The notes below the pieces were generated by a model. The model worked only from the letters and a program-made list of their open reading frames with translations, was not told where the DNA came from and did no database searches. From contig CAIQCE010000217.1 in the NCBI GenBank assembly GCA_903870185.1, forward strand, positions 1 to 8,008: a stretch of 8,008 bases of DNA, given 5' to 3'. Source of the DNA: an uncultured Gammaproteobacteria bacterium. Lineage in GTDB: Bacteria; Pseudomonadota; Gammaproteobacteria; Coxiellales; Coxiellaceae. The position numbers and the translations under genes were made by a program. The stretch's first letter is position 1. Every line of letters starts with the position of its first letter. Below are positions 1 to 5,735 of this stretch, piece after piece.

Positions 1-2
1 TT

Positions 3-293
3 GCTTACCTATTATATAAAATCTCTAATTCTATTTCTAAGGATTCATCTTATTTTCCCTCGCTTAGGCTCGGTACACTTTTGCCATTAATTCCGGCCAT
101 CTATATCTTGTATAAGGCATTTGTGCTTAATGTAACAGCATCTGCGCTTGAAACAGCCCTTCGCTTATCTTATGGGCCTGAAGAAGGCCCAAACCTTGTA
201 CTCATAACAGAAATGGAAAGGTACAGCGCAAAGCGCAGAAAGATATCTGATTTGGAAGCAGGAAGATGGGGTCGAGATCCTTTTCGTCACTAA
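3..293 (+). CDS. C-terminal part of an unrecognised protein, truncated by the window edge
   Basis: I do not recognise this protein. One reading frame is open from the left edge to the TAA at 291-293, 96 sense codons without a stop. That is unusual by chance at this base composition, so the coding region probably begins upstream of the window. A TTG at 81 could serve as an internal start, but the frame is open before it and no convincing ribosome binding site precedes it. The visible part begins with a serine-rich stretch, then a hydrophobic segment at about visible residues 24-42 (LLPLIPAIYILYKAFVL) that could be membrane-spanning or buried. It ends in a charged tail rich in Lys, Arg and Glu (MERYSAKRRKISDLEAG). 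The gene converges on maeA, with 54 bp between the two stop codons. It could be a chance open frame, but length and edge continuity favour a real gene end. Confidence 0.45.
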   Translation, partial: AYLLYKISNSISKDSSYFPSLRLGTLLPLIPAIYILYKAFVLNVTASALETALRLSYGPEEGPNLVLITEMERYSAKRRKISDLEAGRWGRDPFRH

Positions 294-306
294 AGGAATA
301 GGTTGA

Positions 307-344
307 TTTGTTAGGCCGCGCTTCGCTTCGCAGTAACCTACAAA
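307..344. other. Imperfect hairpin between convergent genes
   Basis: TTTGT-t-AGG at 307-315 pairs with CCTACAAA at 337-344, with one bulged base and a GC-rich interior (gccgcgcttcgc). It lies in the 54-bp gap between the stop codon of the left-edge gene and the stop codon of maeA, where a bidirectional terminator would be expected. Neither strand shows a clear U-tract after the stem, so termination is only a possibility. Confidence 0.25.
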
Positions 345-347
345 TAA

Positions 348-2069
348 TTAACCCCGGACCTCGATCGGCCCTTCGATTCGAACATAGCGAAGGTACTCGG
401 GTTCCCAGCGATTTTGATCGATTAAATCTTCAACACTGCTTTTGATTTCTATTCCAGCAAAACCTTCTTGAATGGCTTCTTTGGCAATCGCGATAGCGAT
501 CAATCGAGAGGCTTCAGGGGCTTGAAGAATGCTCGGTAATAGTCGAGAAGGATCGGCTGCGGCATATTCGCTTAAAGCGTGGCTCGCTGCCCAGAGCATA
601 TTATCGGTCAATCGTGTCGCTTTAATCGCGATCAAACCCAAGCCGATTCCGGGAAAGGTGAGGTAATTATTACATTGGCTGATAGAAAAAGTTTCCCCTT
701 GGTATTCAACAGGGTCAAATGGACTACCTGTCGCACAAATCGCGCGACCTTCAGTCCAACGAATTAAATCAGCTGGGTGAGCCTCACATTTTTCATTCGG
801 ATTGGATAAAGGGAATACGATGGGTTGTTTAACTTCAGCTGCCATCGATTCAATTACAGCTTGAGTGAAAGCGCCTGATGAAGCGGAGGTTCCGATTAAA
901 ACAGTGGGTTTCACATTTTTCACTGCTTCTAATAATGAAATTTGTTGAGGATTACTGACGTTCCAGCTCGCGAGCTCAGCTTCACTTCGCAAATACGGTC
1001 TTTGAGCATCGGTGACATCCGTTGAAAGCGTGGTGAGTAATCCATTTCTATCAATCAACCAAAATCGCGCTCGCGCTTCTGCTTCGGTGAGTCCTGTTCG
1101 TAGCATCGCTTTATAAATATTATCGGTGACTCCCATTCCAGCGGAACCCGCTCCATAAACAATAATTCGTTGTGTGTTGAGAGGGGATTCTGTTTTTCGA
1201 ACAGCTGCTAATAGAGCAGCCAATGCAACGACCCCGGTGCCTTGAATATCATCATTAAAAGTACAGAGTTGTTCACGATATTGAATCAAGTTTCTATAAG
1301 CATTATGTCGACCGAAATCTTCCCAGTGTAAAAAGACTTGTGGGATTTTCTTTTTCACCGCTTTAACAAATTTTTCAATGAAAACTTCATAATCGTGCCC
1401 GCTGATTCTCGGATGTCTCCAGCCTAAATAAAGGGGGTCATTTAATAGCTCGGTATTATTGGTGCCGGCATCAAGTAATATGGGTAGGGTATTCATTGGG
1501 TTCACTTTACCAAAGGCGGTGTATACCATGAGCTTGGCGACGGGAATTGCCATCGCTCCAATGCCCTGGTCACCGATTCCAAGCACACCTTCTCCATCGC
1601 TGGCGACGATGATATCCACGTCGGGGTTAGTTCGGTTATCGAGTATTTCTTCAATATGGTCTTGGTCTTGGAAGCTAATGTAAAGGCCACGGGGGTTCAT
1701 ATATTTTTTACTGAAGGCTTGAACAGCATTTCCAACGATAGGGGTGTAAATGGTAGGTAACATTTCTTCTAGATGAGCTTCAACTAATCGATAAAACAAG
1801 ACTTGATTGTGATGAAGAATATCATTGAGATAAGTATTTTTGGCTAGTTGATCTTTGCAGGCGCTGTATTGAAGGTAAACCCGTTTAATCTGTTCATCCA
1901 GTGTTTCAATCGTAGCAGGTAGTTTACCCATCAGATTAAAAACTCGGCGTTCTTCTTGGGTGAAAGCAGTTCCCTTATTCAAAGGGGAAAGGGTCAGTAG
2001 AGCCTTTCCATAAATTGAGGTTTCTAGGGTTTTTTCATTGCCTTCTTTTTTAATTCTAAAATTTAACAT
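348..2069 (-). CDS. maeA: NAD-dependent malic enzyme (malate dehydrogenase, oxaloacetate-decarboxylating)
   Basis: Cytoplasmic malic enzyme that oxidatively decarboxylates L-malate to pyruvate and CO2 with reduction of NAD+, linking the TCA cycle to the pyruvate pool. The 573-residue product is close to the 565 residues of E. coli MaeA (SfcA) and can be followed along its full length. The N-terminal malic domain has IYTPIVG with the expected catalytic Tyr108 and the AKL lysine Lys179. Metal ligands are expected at Glu250-Asp251 (HWEDF) and in the family signature FNDDIQGT (271-278, Asp274). GTNNTELLNDPLYLGWRHPRI-type sequence at 202-222 is typical of this subfamily. The NAD-binding domain starts with the Rossmann glycine motif GAGSAG at 306-311, and PLSNP at 420-424 is also conserved. 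The ATG at 2069 has only a weak GAG-type ribosome binding site. The gene lies 48 bp downstream of purB on the same strand and may be co-transcribed with it or use its own promoter. NAD rather than NADP preference is inferred from resemblance to MaeA. Confidence 0.95.
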   Translation of the reverse strand: MLNFRIKKEGNEKTLETSIYGKALLTLSPLNKGTAFTQEERRVFNLMGKLPATIETLDEQIKRVYLQYSACKDQLAKNTYLNDILHHNQVLFYRLVEAHLEEMLPTIYTPIVGNAVQAFSKKYMNPRGLYISFQDQDHIEEILDNRTNPDVDIIVASDGEGVLGIGDQGIGAMAIPVAKLMVYTAFGKVNPMNTLPILLDAGTNNTELLNDPLYLGWRHPRISGHDYEVFIEKFVKAVKKKIPQVFLHWEDFGRHNAYRNLIQYREQLCTFNDDIQGTGVVALAALLAAVRKTESPLNTQRIIVYGAGSAGMGVTDNIYKAMLRTGLTEAEARARFWLIDRNGLLTTLSTDVTDAQRPYLRSEAELASWNVSNPQQISLLEAVKNVKPTVLIGTSASSGAFTQAVIESMAAEVKQPIVFPLSNPNEKCEAHPADLIRWTEGRAICATGSPFDPVEYQGETFSISQCNNYLTFPGIGLGLIAIKATRLTDNMLWAASHALSEYAAADPSRLLPSILQAPEASRLIAIAIAKEAIQEGFAGIEIKSSVEDLIDQNRWEPEYLRYVRIEGPIEVRG

Positions 2070-2102
2070 AGGTTTCTCATTAGGATTGATGGGGGTTTTG
2101 AA

Positions 2103-2108
2103 ATTATA
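2103..2108 (-). promoter_or_regulatory. Candidate -10 box for maeA in the purB-maeA gap
   Basis: Read on the minus strand, an exact TATAAT lies just after the purB stop codon and 33 bp before the maeA ATG, which would give a leader of about 25-30 nt. I find no good -35 at 16-18 bp; the nearest TTGACA-like hexamer, TTAACA, is 21 bp upstream, inside the purB 3' end. This may be an internal promoter, or chance in an AT-rich gap. Confidence 0.3.
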
Positions 2109-2117
2109 GTCGATATT

Positions 2118-3515
2118 TTAAGGTTTGATTGTTAATGATCGGGCTAGCTTTGCTGCATAGCCGATATAAGTCAAGGGTGTTAGTTGTGATAAATGTTGTT
2201 TTACATCAGAGGGTAGATTAAGAGAGTTAATAAACTCCTTTAGAATATCAGGGGTGATAGTTTTCCCACGAGTAAGCTCTTTAAGAGCTTCATAGGCATT
2301 TTCTTGGCCATAACGACGCATTACTGTTTGAATGGCTTCTGCTAATACTTCCCAATGTGAATTTAAATCAGATTCGATACGTGCTTTATCAGCCTCTAGT
2401 TTATTGAGGCCTTTTTGAATATTTTGATAAGCTAAGAGGCTGTAACCGAGGGTAGAGCCTAGGTTCCGTAAAACGGTGGAATCACTTAAATCACGTTGCC
2501 ACCGGGAGATAGGCAGTTTGCTAGCCAAGTGTTCGCTTAAAGCATTGGCTAAGCCTAAGTTACCTTCTGCATTTTCAAAATCAATTGGATTGACTTTATG
2601 AGGCATCGTTGAAGAGCCAATCTCATGATCGACCGTTTTTTGTTTAAAATATCCTAAACTGATATAAGCCCAAAGGTCTCGGCTAAGATCAACTAGTATG
2701 GAATTAAATCGAATCAAATGCTGAAGATAGGCGGCCAATTCATCATGAGGTTCAATTTGGGTCGTATAGGCATTCCAGGAGAGGCCGAGCGAACTTACAA
2801 AATCCTCGCTGACACGCAACCAGTCGACTTCGGGATAGGCTATTTGGTGGGCATTAAAGTTACCTACGGCTCCATTAAATTTCCCCATGATAGGGACTGC
2901 TTTAAAGGATTCATAGCACCGTTGAAGTCGGGCCACCACATTAGCAAGTTCTTTACCTAAGGTAGTGGGAGTAGCCGGTTGTCCGTGGGTGCGTGCCAAC
3001 ATCGGTATCTCAGCATAATCCTGGGTCATTTGATGAAGCCGACTGATCAACTGAAACATACAGGGTAGGAGGCATTCTGTTCTAGCCTCTTTCAGCATAA
3101 GACCATAAGATAGGTTATTGATATCTTCTGATGTACAGGCAAAGTGAATAAAGGGAATAAGCGGTTTTAATTCTGCATTTTTTTCCAGAGATTGCTGCAA
3201 CTGATACTCAACTGCTTTGAGATCGTGGTTGGTTGTTTTCTCAATAGATTTGACTGAAAATGCGATAGTTGAATCAAATTCTTCAAGTAATTTCTCAAGA
3301 TAATTTTGGGCTTCAGTAGAGAGGGTTGGGACTTCAGGGAAGGCCGAGTCTTGGGCCATTTTCATTAACCAGCGAATCTCAATTTGCATCCTGTAATGAA
3401 TCAAGCCTTCTTCACTGACTAAGGGGCGAAGTTGATCGAGTAGGGGGCCGTAGCGGCCATCCAATGGGCTGATTGCATTGAGTGAGCTGAGCTCTGTTGA
3501 ATTCGTTTTCTTCAT
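2118..3515 (-). CDS. purB: Adenylosuccinate lyase
   Basis: Cytoplasmic enzyme of the aspartase/fumarase superfamily acting twice in purine synthesis: it converts SAICAR to AICAR and adenylosuccinate to AMP, releasing fumarate each time. The 465-residue product follows E. coli PurB (456 residues) from start to end. It opens with ELSSLNAISPLDGRYG. TSEDINN is at about 128-134. RTHGQPATP carries the expected catalytic His177. The superfamily signature loop GSSTMPHKVNP at 300-310 carries the catalytic serine. RWQRDLSDSTVLRN at about 338-351 is also conserved. I chose the ATG at 3515. A GTG at 3533 would add MYDWQL, but the family begins close to ELSS, so even the ATG start leaves a six-residue extension (MKKTNS) and the GTG is less likely. 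Neither start has a strong ribosome binding site. The gene is transcribed away from the glycan genes and lies just ahead of maeA. Confidence 0.95.
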   Translation of the reverse strand: MKKTNSTELSSLNAISPLDGRYGPLLDQLRPLVSEEGLIHYRMQIEIRWLMKMAQDSAFPEVPTLSTEAQNYLEKLLEEFDSTIAFSVKSIEKTTNHDLKAVEYQLQQSLEKNAELKPLIPFIHFACTSEDINNLSYGLMLKEARTECLLPCMFQLISRLHQMTQDYAEIPMLARTHGQPATPTTLGKELANVVARLQRCYESFKAVPIMGKFNGAVGNFNAHQIAYPEVDWLRVSEDFVSSLGLSWNAYTTQIEPHDELAAYLQHLIRFNSILVDLSRDLWAYISLGYFKQKTVDHEIGSSTMPHKVNPIDFENAEGNLGLANALSEHLASKLPISRWQRDLSDSTVLRNLGSTLGYSLLAYQNIQKGLNKLEADKARIESDLNSHWEVLAEAIQTVMRRYGQENAYEALKELTRGKTITPDILKEFINSLNLPSDVKQHLSQLTPLTYIGYAAKLARSLTIKP

Positions 3516-3547
3516 AAGTTGCCAATCATACACTAGCTCAGAAAGCC

Positions 3548-3576
3548 TTGCGACAGATCGGACCGTATTTTATTAG
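3548..3576 (+). promoter_or_regulatory. Candidate sigma-70 promoter for the sugar-nucleotide gene pair
   Basis: The purB/reductase intergenic region is the only place for divergent promoters. On the plus strand TTGCGA (3548-3553) and TATTAG (3571-3576) are separated by 17 bp, each matching four of six consensus positions. TATAGT at 3602-3607 is an alternative -10 without a recognisable -35. On the minus strand a TAAAAT (complement of 3567-3572) could be the -10 for purB, overlapping the plus-strand one. All assignments are by eye. Confidence 0.3.
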
Positions 3577-3634
3577 ATTTTTTTAAGAGAGAAAGGTAAT
3601 CTATAGTCTTTCAAGGATAGGGTAAGGAATACTC

Positions 3635-4579
3635 ATGAAAACCGTTTTAGTGACTGGAGCTAATGGATTTGTAGGGAGAGCCTTGTGTAGGACTTTATTA
3701 GAGGCGGGTTACACAGTAAAAGCTCCCCTTCGATCGATACAGAAAATTGATAATTTAAATCCTCATTTTGAACCTATTCCTATCGGCGAAATCGATCAAG
3801 TCGATTGGAAGCCGATTTTAGTAGGTGTTGACGCGGTAATTCACTTAGCAGCACGGGTTCATCAGATGCAGGATTCAAGTTTAGATCCTGCAGCAGAATA
3901 TCGCCGAGTGAATGTGGAAGCCACTCGAGGGTTGGCGGAGGCTGCGGCTGAAGCAGGTGTTCATCGATTTGTGTTTTTGAGTAGTATTAAGGTTAATGGC
4001 GAGTTTACAACCACTTCAAGTTTTACTGAGCAAGATCAACCTAACCCTATAGATCCATATGGAGTTTCCAAGTTAGAAGCCGAGCAAGTTTTGCAAAAAA
4101 TGGCGACTCATTCTAAGTTGAAATTTGTTATTATTCGTACCCCTCTAGTTTATGGTCCTGGTGTTAAAGCTAATTTTGCAAAGTTAGTTTCCTTGGTTAA
4201 TAAGCGAGTGCCTTTTCCATTTGGAAGTATTCAAAACCAGCGTAGCTTGATTTATGTGGGTAATTTGGTTTCTGCATTAATTTTATCAATGAAGCATGAA
4301 AAAGCGATTGGAAATACTTATTTAGTCAGTGATCCTAATGTGGTTTCTACTGCTGAATTAATTCGAAAAATTGCTCATGCCTACAGGCGTCCTGCTCTGG
4401 TTTATCCTGTTCCCGTCAAATGGATAGAAACGCTTGCGAGGCTTTTAGGTCGACAAATGGCAGCTCAGCGATTATTAAGTTCATTAGTCGTGGATCATTC
4501 TAAAATTAAGGCTGAATTAGGTTGGGAGCCACCTTTTACGATGCAGGGTGGATTGGAGAAAATGGTGTCTGAAGCATGA
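3635..4579 (+). CDS. NAD(P)-dependent sugar-nucleotide reductase/epimerase, WbpV-like (extended SDR family)
   Basis: Cytoplasmic extended short-chain dehydrogenase/reductase acting on a nucleotide-activated sugar. The 314-residue product starts with the Rossmann motif TGANGFVG at 7-14 (GxxGxxG). LAAR is at 71-74. The catalytic serine region LSSIKVNGE spans 115-123, and the YGVSK catalytic pair is Tyr142 and Lys146. The C-terminal part (RTPLVYGPGVKANF at 168-181 and LGWEPPF at 295-301) is typical of substrate-binding domains of this family. SSIKVNGE-type members next to a WbpL-like transferase are, in Pseudomonas O-antigen loci, the WbpV group, thought to reduce UDP-4-keto-6-deoxy-GlcNAc to a QuiNAc or FucNAc nucleotide. 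That substrate is inference here, because no 4,6-dehydratase (WbpM type) is in the window. The start is supported by AAGGA at 3624-3628, 6 bp before the ATG. The stop overlaps the next start (ATGA), so the two genes are translationally coupled. A plain UDP-glucose 4-epimerase is the alternative. Confidence 0.85.
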   Translation: MKTVLVTGANGFVGRALCRTLLEAGYTVKAPLRSIQKIDNLNPHFEPIPIGEIDQVDWKPILVGVDAVIHLAARVHQMQDSSLDPAAEYRRVNVEATRGLAEAAAEAGVHRFVFLSSIKVNGEFTTTSSFTEQDQPNPIDPYGVSKLEAEQVLQKMATHSKLKFVIIRTPLVYGPGVKANFAKLVSLVNKRVPFPFGSIQNQRSLIYVGNLVSALILSMKHEKAIGNTYLVSDPNVVSTAELIRKIAHAYRRPALVYPVPVKWIETLARLLGRQMAAQRLLSSLVVDHSKIKAELGWEPPFTMQGGLEKMVSEA

Positions 4580-5595
4580 AGTTCTTATTAATTTTTTTGA
4601 CGTTAGTATTATTAAGTGCAGCCTTGATCCGTATTTTTCTTAAGTTTGCTTCGCATTGGCAGCCAATCGATGTGCCTAATCAGCGTTCCTCTCATCAAGT
4701 CCCAACTCCTCGAGGAGGGGGGATGGTGTTTATGGTCTTATGGTTGCTGTTTGTACTATTGATTTACTGCTTCGGTGAGATTACTCAGTCACAATTTTGG
4801 TTGTTTAATTTGGCATTGCCTTTGGTGGTGATTGGTTACTTAGACGATCATTATTCTTTGAATGCACGTTGGCGCTTTATGACACAAATCCTGGTGGCTG
4901 TTTTAGCTGTCGTATTGTTGCATGGAGTGGGGGATGTTTTCTTGGGCGTATGGAAAATTCATCTCTATCCCATCCTGCTTTCGAGTTTTGCAGTATTACT
5001 GCTAGTGTGGTCCACTAATCTTTTTAATTTTATGGATGGAATTGATGGGATTTCTGGGGTCGAGGCCTTATTTACTTTGCTGCCTCTAGGATACTGGGCT
5101 TTAGATCAAGGGGATTCAGGTTTAAGTATAGGGGCTTGGGGTTTGGCTGCTTCGGTCTTGGGTTTTCTTGTGTGGAATTGGCCTAAGGCGAAAATTTTTA
5201 TGGGGGATGCGGGTAGCACAGCCCTTGGGTTTTTAATTATCTTATTTGCACTGATGCTTGAAAAAACTCACTCTGTTTCAATTTTCAATCTCTTGGTTTG
5301 CTATGGCTGGTTTTTATTTGATGCCACATTGACATTAGTTCGCCGAATTGTCGCTCGAGAGCCTTTTTATCAAGCTCATCGATCTCATGCTTATCAAAGG
5401 CTTCAAGATTGTGGTTGGTCTCACCGAAAAATTTTGAAACTGATTATAATCTGTAACAGTGGGTTATTAGTATTAGGACTTTGGATGTATCATGATCCTG
5501 CTAAAGCGCCATGGGCGATGGCGCTTGCACTCGTCGAGCTCGTACTGGCTTATGGATATATTGAATACAAGCAGCCGATGTTTGTTAAATTATAA
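4576..5595 (+). CDS. Polyprenyl-phosphate sugar-1-phosphate transferase, WbpL-like (MraY/WecA family, GT4)
   Basis: Integral membrane enzyme that transfers an N-acetyl-aminosugar 1-phosphate from a UDP-sugar to undecaprenyl phosphate, starting assembly of a lipid-linked surface glycan such as O-antigen. The 339-residue product has about ten or eleven hydrophobic segments (for example 3-22, 48-67, 104-117, 132-147, 214-228, 287-304, 312-328). Cytoplasmic family motifs appear in order: SSHQVPTPRGGG at 38-49; the Mg-binding aspartate pair YLDDHYSLNARWR with Asp90-Asp91; NLFNFMDGIDG at 148-158 with the catalytic-type aspartates 154 and 157; FMGDAGS at 208-214; and HRSHAYQR at 268-275, the histidine motif form typical of WbpL-like members. 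The ATG overlaps the preceding stop by 4 bp, tying it to the sugar-nucleotide reductase and suggesting that reductase makes its donor. The exact donor (QuiNAc, FucNAc or GlcNAc) cannot be read from the sequence. Confidence 0.9.
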   Translation: MKFLLIFLTLVLLSAALIRIFLKFASHWQPIDVPNQRSSHQVPTPRGGGMVFMVLWLLFVLLIYCFGEITQSQFWLFNLALPLVVIGYLDDHYSLNARWRFMTQILVAVLAVVLLHGVGDVFLGVWKIHLYPILLSSFAVLLLVWSTNLFNFMDGIDGISGVEALFTLLPLGYWALDQGDSGLSIGAWGLAASVLGFLVWNWPKAKIFMGDAGSTALGFLIILFALMLEKTHSVSIFNLLVCYGWFLFDATLTLVRRIVAREPFYQAHRSHAYQRLQDCGWSHRKILKLIIICNSGLLVLGLWMYHDPAKAPWAMALALVELVLAYGYIEYKQPMFVKL

Positions 5596-5598
5596 GGG

Positions 5599-5645
5599 TA
5601 TTTTAGCGGTAAAATATTAATAAAATTCAAATGATTTGATTTTTT
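5599..5645 (+). terminator. Weak AT-rich hairpins after the glycan gene pair
   Basis: Two small inverted repeats follow the stop codon at 5593-5595. TATTTTA-gcgg-TAAAATA (5599-5616) has a 7-bp all-AT stem. TCAAA-TGA-TTTGA (5627-5639) can be extended by outer A/T pairs and is followed by a run of six T (5640-5645). The second resembles a Rho-independent terminator but its stem is weak, so read-through into the next gene is possible. Confidence 0.35.
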
Positions 5646-5662
5646 CTAACACAAATTATAGT
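5636..5662 (+). promoter_or_regulatory. Weak candidate promoter for the DUF2235 gene
   Basis: TATAGT at 5657-5662 matches TATAAT at five of six positions. TTGATT at 5636-5641 matches TTGACA at four of six, but the spacer is only 15 bp. The AT-rich 140-bp region between the glycan pair and the hydrolase shows nothing better. The candidate overlaps the preceding hairpin, so the assignment is uncertain. Confidence 0.2.
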
Positions 5663-5722
5663 AGTTTCACGATCTTGTTTGTTTTTTCTAATAGGCTATC
5701 TTTAGTGTTCTGTGAGTAACTT

Positions 5723-5727
5723 AGGAG
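5723..5727 (+). promoter_or_regulatory. Ribosome binding site that decides the DUF2235 start
   Basis: AGGAG lies 8 bp before the ATG at 5736, a near-ideal Shine-Dalgarno site and spacing. It falls inside the longer frame that begins with GTG at 5712, which has no comparable site. The protein from 5736 opens directly with the family's first strand (MRKNLIVLCDGT), which also favours this start. Confidence 0.75.
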
Positions 5728-5735
5728 TCAGTATC

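Noticed and set aside
174..190. GGGCCT-gaaga-AGGCCC hairpin in the left-edge frame
   Set aside because: The stem is only 6 bp, has no T-run on either side and lies within a likely coding region, so there is no reason to call it a terminator or RNA element.
2718..2960. Plus-strand open frame inside purB
   Set aside because: It is antisense to a highly conserved part of adenylosuccinate lyase, shows no family resemblance and is explained as a shadow frame.
3516..3533. GTG start giving PurB six more residues
   Set aside because: PurB relatives begin near ELSS, so the ATG at 3515 already gives a longer N-terminus than E. coli PurB. The GTG has no well-spaced ribosome binding site.
5712..5735. 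GTG start giving the hydrolase eight more residues
   Set aside because: The AGGAG site lies inside this extension, and the family's conserved first strand begins right after the ATG at 5736. The extension lacks its own ribosome binding site.
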